Source: Seison nebaliae
Taxonomy: Eukaryota; Rotifera; Pararotatoria; Seisonacea; Seisonidae
Direction: 5' to 3'
Assembly: GCA_023231475.1 (NCBI GenBank)
Contig: JALJEE010002421.1
Span: 1 to 25,642, forward strand
Length of the DNA: 25,642 nucleotides
Shown one piece after another: positions 1 through 7,401 of the stretch. The position numbers and the translations under genes were made by a program. The notes below the pieces were generated by a model. That model saw only the letters and a program-made list of their open reading frames with translations, had not been told where the DNA came from and ran no database searches. Within the stretch, counting starts at the first letter, position 1. The number at the start of each line of letters is the position of its first letter.

Positions 1-27
1 ACATCTAATTTTGATTTGTCTTATCAC

Positions 28-108
28 GTTCCTGAAGCACTCAAGCATTTTATTGTAACGGGCAGGAACCTAATCTTAAATAACTCCTTTAAGGAGTTAT
101 CTTTTTTT
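28..108 (+). ncRNA. Possible 3' end of a structured (Pol III-like) RNA
   Basis: Two stem-loops follow each other. The first has a perfect 7-bp stem (GTTCCTG at 28-34 with CAGGAAC at 63-69). The second has a perfect 9-bp stem (80-88 with 92-100) and a 3-nt loop. A run of seven T follows at 102-108, which is where RNA polymerase III would stop. This stretch is also richer in G and C than what comes after. No family is recognised, and any 5' part would lie left of the window. It could also be a chance hairpin pair in intergenic DNA. Confidence 0.25.
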
Positions 109-1388
109 CTTTTTAATTTACCCCGCGGGGATTTGCTATAAATAAAAAAAAAAAGAAAAAAAAAAAAAAATAAATTGCGTTTATAAATCTTCTAATATTT
201 TACTACACGTTCTCTACATATCAATGAATATTATTTGAATAATCATGATGTCTGTAAGCTAATGTCTCTACTTATTAAGTCCAACGACAAAGAACAATAT
301 CATACGCAAATATTCAATAGAATCTTACAATATTAATCGTACAGTCTGTCTAATTAAATATTTCTGATAATGTTACATATCATAAAATGGCTTTGGTCCA
401 GCTCCTTAAAATGGTGAAAAAAGATTCGAATAAAATTAATTATTTCGTGCATTAACAATGCAATTGTGCACAACGATTCAATTTTCTCTCTTTTGTATCT
501 TTCGAAACTATTATTTAAATTTTTTTGCACTTTGCATTAAAAATTTAAAATTACAAAATCAAATTATAAAATTATTTAGCATTTGTCAAAAATAAGTTTC
601 TTATAATACCAGTTCAACTTTTTAATTTTAATTATATTCTAAATTTCGGTTGAAAATCACCACCAACCTGATGAGTTTTATCAATTTTAGAGATACTTAC
701 GAGTAATACTTTGTCGATTCTATAGTGCAATCTGTGCACGTCTTTAAGTGCATGTAACATAAAGAATACATAGATTCTAGAGAAAAATATGTTATTTAAT
801 GCAAATGAGTATAATCTATATTTAAAATTTCAGAAAATATTGATTTGGAAAATTTGGATATTAATGATATTATTTGAGGGAAGAAGATGAAGTTGATCTA
901 GCAAGAAAATTGGACAACCGACATTTGGTGGACGGGGCTATTCAGGAGACGGACATTTGATAGATCGACCGTTTGGTGGACTTAATGCATATAAAATGCA
1001 TTTATATCTTTGATAGATTGATATTTTGATTATGATATGATGAGATCTCTTATGATTAACAATAAATATAAATATTGTTACTCTAACAAATGACAGCACA
1101 AGTAAATAAATATTCTAGTAGATCCAAGAACTTCATTCAATTGGATTGAAAGTAAATGAAAGTTTCATTTGTTGATTAATAAAAATAGCTGATTGTTCTC
1201 TTACCCCTTACTCACAATTTTCAAAAAGAATAACATTTGAGATTTCGTTGTAGTTTGTACCAGTACATTAATCTATCAATTCGTAGAAGGAAATGAATGG
1301 TCGATTAGTTAAATATTTACAATTAACTCGTGTCATAAAATTAACGTTTTTAATTGATTGTCGAAGAAGTGAATTTCATTTACATTCA

Positions 1389-1394
1389 TTTATT
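1389..1394 (-). promoter_or_regulatory. Candidate poly(A) signal of the kinase gene
   Basis: TTTATT on the + strand is AATAAA on the - strand, 119 nt past the kinase stop codon. It is the canonical hexamer, but such hexamers are common by chance in DNA this AT-rich. Confidence 0.3.
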
Positions 1395-1512
1395 TTTTCT
1401 TGAAGGAAATATTGTTTAGAATTTAAAGGGAATTAATCATTTATAAATCTTGGTAGAAAAGGAATAAAACTGAACATGGTGTTGGTTAAATTTTAAACTG
1501 TTTTTGTTTACT

Positions 1513-2598
1513 TTAAAATCCATTAAAATAATTCGGATATAAAGTGGGCGGACATGAATTTTGATTACTATGTTTTGAAGATAAAAGATCGTTTAGGTCA
1601 TCAGGTTTACTTGTATCATAATCATTGCTGGTTATCGACTGAAAGTCGATTCTCCTTAACCAGCACATGTTTCTTAATAAGCTTTGACCCCCGTAACATC
1701 CCAGTCGTCTGGTGGGACTGGGTTGAGCCAAACCGACTAAAACACATTTCATTGCTCTCGACATATTTGGATGGAAACGAATGGAATATTGATAACGAAG
1801 TATGGAATCGAGAATTTTATCGAATTTTTTATAAACAGAAATTCCGTTAGGGAAAGCAAGATTTGGGGAAATGAGTTCAAACAGAATAAGACCCAATGTC
1901 CACCAATCACACGAATAACCGTAACAAGAATTGTTGCAGGAGGCTAATGCCACTTCCGGTGCCATATATTGAGGAGTACCAGAAATCGAATGAGTTAATT
2001 CCGTATAATCCAATCGCTTAGCAAATGAGAAACCACAAAGTTTTATCTTATTAAATTTGGTTAGGAGAATATTTTCCGGTTTTATATCTCGATGAATTAT
2101 GCCTTTCGAATGAAGATAAGCAATTGCTACGATTAATTGTGCTGCATAATAACGACATTCGTTTTCCGTGAAGATTTTCCATCGATTACTCTCATATCTT
2201 TCGCACATTTTCTGCCTCAAATCTCCGTTGGAAACCAACTCTAAGCCGAAATACAAGGAACAACTATCTTGAGTAGTAAAAAGAAGACGAGTAATGAAGG
2301 GATGGTCGCATTGTCGAAGAATATCTCGTTCAGCGAACGGCGCTCGACGTGAATTGACTAAACAAAATCGATCGATCAGATGCTGTTTACATATCACTTT
2401 GAGTACGAGAAATTTTCTTTTCACTGTGTCGTACGAACAAAACACTTCGCTTAATGCGCCTGCTGATAACTGTTGAACATTACGAAATTGTCTAAGGGGT
2501 GGCGATGCGTCATAACTTTCATTCGTTACATTATTTTCTAATCTCTCCGGTTGTATTTGTAATGTCCTAATGAGTTTCGTGTCTCTTACGCTTAACAT
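1513..2598 (-). CDS. AGC-family protein kinase-like protein, probable pseudokinase (DFG to CGF)
   Basis: A 361-residue intronless frame covers one whole kinase domain, from about residue 37 to 325. The ATP lysine is K67 (LVLK), the helix C glutamate E90, and the catalytic loop HRDIKPEN has D171 and N176. The F-helix aspartate is D231 (CDWWTLG) and RRLG starts near 297. GTPQYMAPE and DWWTLG point to the AGC group; FSFAK and the C-terminal layout look closest to PKG/PKA by eye, but no cyclic-nucleotide domain is present. The metal-binding DFG aspartate is replaced by Cys188 (TGT at 2037-2035), at least two base changes from an Asp codon. The glycine loop is worn (LSAGALSEV) and the usual activation-loop Thr is Ser. 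No FxxF hydrophobic tail is seen. This suggests a kinase fold with weak or no phosphotransfer, perhaps a scaffold. The start is the first ATG; a GTG four codons upstream is not used, and an in-frame stop lies at 2623-2625. Confidence 0.8.
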   Translation of the reverse strand: MLSVRDTKLIRTLQIQPERLENNVTNESYDASPPLRQFRNVQQLSAGALSEVFCSYDTVKRKFLVLKVICKQHLIDRFCLVNSRRAPFAERDILRQCDHPFITRLLFTTQDSCSLYFGLELVSNGDLRQKMCERYESNRWKIFTENECRYYAAQLIVAIAYLHSKGIIHRDIKPENILLTKFNKIKLCGFSFAKRLDYTELTHSISGTPQYMAPEVALASCNNSCYGYSCDWWTLGLILFELISPNLAFPNGISVYKKFDKILDSILRYQYSIRFHPNMSRAMKCVLVGLAQPSPTRRLGCYGGQSLLRNMCWLRRIDFQSITSNDYDTSKPDDLNDLLSSKHSNQNSCPPTLYPNYFNGF

Positions 2599-2787
2599 GA
2601 TCGGCCGCACTAAATATTTTTTTCAGAAATTCGTCTATCGAGCAGGAATAATATTGTGTACATATAAATATATAAATATCTAGATCTGTGTGTGTGTGTT
2701 CGTGTGCCCAACGACACAAAAAAAGAAAAATTTGATCTAAATGAAATTTGTTATCTATAGAATGAGATAAGGATTCAATTTTTCCAT

Positions 2788-2796
2788 TCAGTTTGA
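2788..2796 (+). promoter_or_regulatory. Initiator-like TCAGTTTGA upstream of TDH
   Basis: It matches the arthropod initiator consensus TCAKTY, lies 365 nt before the TDH start codon in the sense direction, and is the same nonamer as at 17327 (+) and 11139 (-). Whether transcription starts here is inference. Confidence 0.25.
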
Positions 2797-2825
2797 CTTG
2801 CTTCAATTTACATCTACTGTTTCAA

Positions 2826-2978
2826 ATGTATGTGTTTGCTGTTCGGGCGAATCATCTCCTTCCTTCCGAAACATCGGGAAGACTTTCTTTACTACCACTA
2901 AATTCAATCGATCTTACCATAATTTTTGATATAATCAAATATGATTATCACCTATTATGTAAGTTCATAAAGATCTGA
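2826..2978 (+). CDS. Possible upstream ORF in the TDH leader
   Basis: It opens with ATG soon after the initiator-like site. Unspliced it runs 50 codons to TGA (2976-2978). If the candidate leader intron 2959-3061 is removed, it stops with TAA exactly across the junction after 44 codons. The peptide (MYVFAVRANHLLPSE...) matches nothing I know. It may be a translation-damping uORF or chance. Confidence 0.15.
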   Translation: MYVFAVRANHLLPSETSGRLSLLPLNSIDLTIIFDIIKYDYHLLCKFIKI

Positions 2979-3061
2979 CGTCATTGATAATTTTAACTAA
3001 TAGGAGGTTCTTCTACCCGTAAAATCTATTGTTCGAATTTCAATATAATTTTCCATTGCAG
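2959..3061 (+). other. Candidate 5' UTR intron of TDH
   Basis: The donor GTAAGT starts at 2959, and a pyrimidine-rich acceptor (TTTTCCATTGCAG) ends at 3061, 99 nt before the ATG of TDH. The 103-nt length fits the short introns of this gene. Read-level support is missing, so this rests on splice-site quality only. Confidence 0.35.
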
Positions 3062-3160
3062 AACTTCCTCTAACACTTTCTCCTTATTTCTCCTATCGAC
3101 ATCTCTCCCTTTCATTTTATTAGTAAATTAATTGATTTGTTGATTTCCCCTCACCAAGAT

Positions 3161-4688
3161 ATGTTGCGTTTAGTTAGAAAATCTTCCAATATTCTTCCCG
3201 TCCTTCATCGAACATACACGAATAGTTCTCCTTCCGTTACATACGATGATCGGGAGACACATCGAGTTCTCATTACGGGAGGATTAGGTCAACTCGGTAT
3301 TGGTTTAGCTAGAAAGTATGGAGATTTGTATGGGAGGAAAAATGTCTTTCTTTCCGATATAAAACGACCATCTGACGTTAATCAAGGTAAATCATATTGA
3401 AACTTAACATTCAGCTAATTGACACCAAAATTATAACTGATCCATTTTATCTTTCATCATATTATCTCCATCTTTCCCATCTCTTTCGTTACGACAAGAC
3501 TATCTCTACTTTCCATGTTGTTTACCCGACAATTAAACATGTGCTATATCTCCGTCGAACGTTAAAGTGACGATTTTGAAAAGATTTAGATCATTTTTTC
3601 ACCATTATTAAACTGAAATATTCGTCGGCTAAACGAGATACTGATGAAATTCTTTAACATTAAATCCATTAAACAATTTTCACTTCTCTATAAAACTCCA
3701 TTAACTAAAGTGAAAAGTTCTCAATAAATTTGGATACGTATCAATTAATTTCATAAATCTTCCATCATTCAGAGCATTTCCAATATCGTTACTTAAATGT
3801 TACGAACGAAAATGAATTGCATGAATTGGTAGCGCGTCACGATATCGATACTCTTATCCATTTCTCAGCGTTGTTAAGTGTGATTGGAGAAACGAATGTT
3901 CCACTCGCAATGGAAGTGAATATCAGAGGAATGGAGAATGCTCTCAAAGTTAGTCAACAGCATCATTTACGTGTATTTGTACCAAGTACGATCGGTTAGT
4001 AGTTGTGGCGATCACTAAACAATTAAACACTTGTTATTTTAGGAGCGTTTGGTATCGAAAGTCCATTAGAGAATGTTCCCGATCTCTGTATTCAACGACC
4101 GAAAACGATTTATGGAGTTTCGAAAGTTTACGGTGAATTATTAGGCGAATATTTGGCTGAGAAACATAATTTAGACTTTCGTTGTTTACGATTTCCTGGT
4201 GTAATTTCACCTGACACTAAACCTGGTGGTGGAACAACAGATTATGCTGTGAAAATATTTCATGACGCTTTATCTGAAAAGAAACATCATCTTTGTCCAT
4301 TGGCGCACAACACCACATTACCAATGATGTACATTGACGATTGTTTAAGATCAGTCATTGAGATCATGTCCGTACCACCCGAACAATTGAAGCAACGTGT
4401 GTTTAATGTAAATGCAATGAGTTTCTCTCCACAACAAATTTATTCGGCAATCAAAAAACGAATTCCTGAATTTACTATTGATTATCGGATAAATAAATTG
4501 AAACAGAGTATTGGTTTCATTTTTTCTCCATTTCTCTATTTTATCTTCCTCTTTCCAAATATATTTCAGCGGACACTTGGCCCAAACTGTTTGACGACAT
4601 TAACGCACGTACTCAATGGAATTGGAAACATAATTATTCGATGGACGAATTAATCGAGACGATGTTGACGGAAATCGGTAAAAAATAA
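3161..4688 (+). CDS. TDH: L-threonine 3-dehydrogenase, mitochondrial (4 exons)
   Basis: It oxidises L-threonine with NAD+ to 2-amino-3-ketobutyrate, which 2-amino-3-ketobutyrate CoA ligase then cleaves to glycine and acetyl-CoA in mitochondria. Exons are 3161-3386, 3773-3994, 4043-4513 and 4570-4688; all junctions are GT..AG in phase 1, and the joined frame is 345 residues. The first ~30 residues are basic and Ser/Thr-rich, like a mitochondrial targeting peptide. The Rossmann motif is ITGGLGQLG (38-46), followed by FSALLS, VPSTIGAFG (substrate Ser/Thr near 147-148), and the extended-SDR pair Y173-xxx-K177 in TIYGVSK. PGGGTTDYAV and LPMMYIDD are hallmarks of the animal short-chain TDH. Length and end (NARTQWNWKH) match the family, so the gene looks intact. 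Introns are 386, 48 and 56 nt. An AATAAA overlaps the stop codon and another lies at 4767-4772. Confidence 0.97.
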
Positions 4689-5023
4689 ATGGCATAATAA
4701 GTTTTCAAATTAATTTATTTTTTTTGAAACATCACAAAAAAAAATGAAAAAATCAAAATTTATTTCAATAAAAAAACATAAGATAAATTATCAGTTGATA
4801 TGATGAGTTTGATATTGATAATATTGATAATTCTTTCACAACTGGCAAGACTGACGCGGAAAAATTGATTTAGATTTTAATAATTACTTCAAAAATTTTC
4901 CTAAAACGTCACCAACTTTGTAATATGATGATAATGATGATGATGGAAAGAAGTTGAAATATTTTTTCAACCAAAAAAAAGAAAGAAAGCTGTACATTGA
5001 ATTGAATTGAAAAAAGAGAAATT
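4689..5023. other. Shared 3' region of two convergent genes
   Basis: TDH (+) and the MED19-like gene (-) end 335 bp apart. Candidate poly(A) hexamers of both strands interleave: AATAAA for + at 4767-4772, and AATAAA read on - at 4759-4764 and 4714-4719. The two transcripts may therefore overlap at their 3' ends. The rest is A- and T-rich with no coding sign. Confidence 0.5.
4767..4772 (+). promoter_or_regulatory. Candidate poly(A) signal of TDH
   Basis: A canonical AATAAA lies 79 nt after the TDH stop codon. A second AATAAA at 4684-4689 overlaps the stop itself and is less likely to be used. Confidence 0.4.
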
Positions 5024-6169
5024 TCATTTTTTTTTGATTGAATTTTTCGAAGTAGAAAAACTTTCTAAGCGTGATGTGGATTGAGACGATTGTGGATTGT
5101 TGGTATTTTGTTGGACACTGTTCAATTGTCTGGAACGGTTGGATGAGTGACCAGAATATTTCTGTTGGACGGAATGGGTGGAATTGTGTAAACGTTTCTG
5201 ATGTGGATAATTCGATTTTTTGTTATGTTTATTACTATGATGGTAATCGATGCTGGAAAATGATTTGTGGACTTGAGTTGGCAATTGATGATTGGAGGGA
5301 AGACTTGGTTTTCCCACTGAATTTAATGGTGGCACTTCATCGAAGACGGATTGTTCGTTTTTCTTCACGGAAGGAATTGGAGTTGTCGGTTCGGCGGTGA
5401 TGAGACTCTCGTCGATTAATTCGTCTTCTGATGATGAGAGATCAGTATCGATATAAAATTGTTCATCATTCCTCAATGAATTGAGATTATCAACGAATGT
5501 ATTATTTGTTGAATGTTTCCTAAAATTCTCTTCATTTTCTTCACCAGCCGACGACGAAGACGGAGATGATGTTGGAGATTGAACTGGTTCATTTTGTATG
5601 GTTTTCTGGAATATATCAGGTAAGAAGTTGTCGGGTAGACTGATGGGAGGTAGACGGAATACCACTTTTTGATGACTGTTTAACGGTTGCACTTGCTTCG
5701 CTGCGAATGGACGTGTTAACAAATGTCTCATTGAACTCTTATCCGAATCGTCTGAAACAATTGTATTGAGACTACCCGTCAAATTGGGAAGATAAGAGTG
5801 TAATGTCTCAATATATGAACCATCATCTTTCGAGATTTGTTGTTGTTTATTTGAATGTTTATTTGTCGAATTGTTTTCATTATCTTTATTATTTAAATCA
5901 TTCTTTTCTTCGATGGTGGCGAGAGAATGACCCAAAGAAAATTGATTTAACAATTCCTTAAAATCTTTATTCAATCGGAAATATTTTAGGAAGTTCACAT
6001 TACCATAAAGGATCTCTTTCCTCCCGAACTCTTCGCTCAAATATAATTTATCGCGAACAATATGACGGGCGAAAGTTCTCGTCAATGTATCTTCATATTT
6101 CTGCTTTTCATTCAAACTTTTTTCTATTTCTGATACTTCCTTTTCATTTAGACTTTCCTTCTCATCCAT
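5024..6169 (-). CDS. MED19: Mediator complex subunit 19-like protein
   Basis: A 381-residue intronless frame. Two blocks line up with animal MED19 from memory. Residues 56-75 (GNVNFLKYFRLNKDF) match the segment that in human reads GSTNLITHYNLEQAY. Residues 120-185 hold LHSYLPNLTG (human NFLPDLPG), a DKSSMRHLLTRP block (human DNSSLRSLIEKP), and FRLPPISLP (human FRLHTGPLP). About 40 acidic/Asn-rich residues (82-118) are inserted between the blocks. The tail is Ser/Asn/His/Lys-rich, where MED19 normally has a Lys/His-rich tail. MED19 sits in the Mediator head/middle contact and links activators to RNA polymerase II. The start is the first ATG; an in-frame stop lies at 6194-6196. The match is by eye and the insert is unusual, so a divergent MED19 is likely but not certain. 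Confidence 0.6.
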   Translation of the reverse strand: MDEKESLNEKEVSEIEKSLNEKQKYEDTLTRTFARHIVRDKLYLSEEFGRKEILYGNVNFLKYFRLNKDFKELLNQFSLGHSLATIEEKNDLNNKDNENNSTNKHSNKQQQISKDDGSYIETLHSYLPNLTGSLNTIVSDDSDKSSMRHLLTRPFAAKQVQPLNSHQKVVFRLPPISLPDNFLPDIFQKTIQNEPVQSPTSSPSSSSAGEENEENFRKHSTNNTFVDNLNSLRNDEQFYIDTDLSSSEDELIDESLITAEPTTPIPSVKKNEQSVFDEVPPLNSVGKPSLPSNHQLPTQVHKSFSSIDYHHSNKHNKKSNYPHQKRLHNSTHSVQQKYSGHSSNRSRQLNSVQQNTNNPQSSQSTSRLESFSTSKNSIKKK

Positions 6170-7401
6170 ATTCTTATGTATTCCAAATTTGATTTATTAT
6201 TGTTTGAAAGAAAATTCTTCTCCCAATCAACAAATAATTATTTTCAATCCAACAACGAACAGCCTAAGAACGAATTATTTCATATCAAAAATCGATTTCA
6301 ATTTACACTCTTCACTTATTCTACCGATGACTCGCAATTTAATCTTTGTTCTCATTCAATTACTCTAGCACTCGATGATGGAAACGTGCACAATCAATAA
6401 GTTTAGCTACAAACATTTCCCACATTCCCATTATAAATACAATAACAATTTTTGGAAAATTACATTGAAATTATTCGAGAATCGGAAAATCACGTGGAAA
6501 AAGAGAAAAAACTATGTGAGAAATAGGAAAAAGAATTGGTGTTAATAAATAAAAAAAATACTAAAATGTAACTTTAATAAAACTGATAAATTGATTTTAT
6601 TTGAATCAGAAACAGCTGAATATAGATCATAGTCAATTTCCACACTCTTTAATGTTCAATGGATTTTTTCTTCTTTGATATTTCATTTATTAATTTTGAA
6701 GTTTTTTTTTGTTTAGTTATTGAACAAATTCGTACAGTTTAGTTGTTATAAAGAAATTGAATAGAATAAAGAAAATTGCTTAAATTTATTTGAAGGAATG
6801 TTATGAATTCGTTCTTCTTTCAATAAATATAACAAAGATATTTTAAGTAATCTCTGAAAGTGTAGAAGAAAAAATGGAATATTGCGTGCAGATAATGGAA
6901 ATTGTAAAGGAAGAGTTCATCCTCAAACTAATAACAACACCTCTGTTTGAACTGTACATTGGAAGAATAGAAATGGTCGTAAAAGTTGGCGTAGAAGATA
7001 AAAAGAGAAATTGAATGAAAAATTGAGGGGAATGTTGTTGAGTTTTATGAATGAGATTCTCTTCCTTCTCGAGAGTGGAAATGATAAATCGAATTCTGTG
7101 AATAGAATGTCGATCATTTAATATTAAGAATAATCATAAGAATTTTGGTTAACGAAATAAATCTAATTTACAGACTAATAAATAAAAGTTTCTTAAACTG
7201 AAAAGAGATAAACGAGAAGGAGTTGAGTTGTAAAGGAGATTTAGATCTAAATTTATGATCTAATTATAACAATATAATTCTAATACTGAATTAAGATGAT
7301 TTTTAAGAAAAATAACAAATCGAAGAAATTCTTCATAATTTCTCATGCACTTTTTTCCTACAATTCTCTCAATTTTATTCCATTGCTGAGATGAAGTGAA
7401 T
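6170..7401. other. Intergenic stretch between two minus-strand genes
   Basis: It should hold the promoter and leader of the MED19-like gene and the 3' UTR of the 1134-residue gene. Candidate poly(A) hexamers on the - strand include 7374-7379, 23 nt past the upstream gene's stop. Frames at 6176-6400 (+) and 6923-7117 (-) have biased, low-information composition and no family match. Nothing else stands out. Confidence 0.5.

Larger units (their letters stand above)
1..1512. other. AT-rich intergenic stretch without a clear gene
   Basis: Apart from the hairpins at 28-108, it holds a ten-base all-GC palindrome (CCCCGCGGGG, 121-130), an A-rich tract at about 142-171, and an inverted repeat AATGCAT/ATGCATT near 984-1003. 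At 880-985 lies a small patch richer in G and C with a near-repeat (CGACATTTGGTGGAC at about 919-933, CGACCGTTTGGTGGAC at 966-981). One frame there gives a short acidic run (EEDEVDLARKLDN) that soon stops, so it may be a decayed coding scrap. Its right part should hold the 3' UTR of the kinase gene. Confidence 0.5.
2599..3160. promoter_or_regulatory. Divergent promoter region between the kinase and TDH
   Basis: This 562-bp gap separates two head-to-head genes, so both promoters should lie here. It holds a GT-rich stretch at about 2687-2707, an initiator-like TCAGTTTGA at 2788-2796, and a possible 5' UTR intron of TDH at 2959-3061. No coding exon is convincing. Confidence 0.45.

Noticed and set aside
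1554-1850. 98-codon plus-strand frame inside the kinase gene
   Set aside because: It is antisense to the kinase C-lobe and has no family features.
2608-2610. GTG start for the kinase
   Set aside because: Non-ATG starts are rare in animals; an ATG follows four codons later at 2598.
3027-3042. tRNA B-box-like GTTCGAATTTC
   Set aside because: No acceptor stem, A box or cloverleaf can be formed around it, and it lies in the TDH leader intron.
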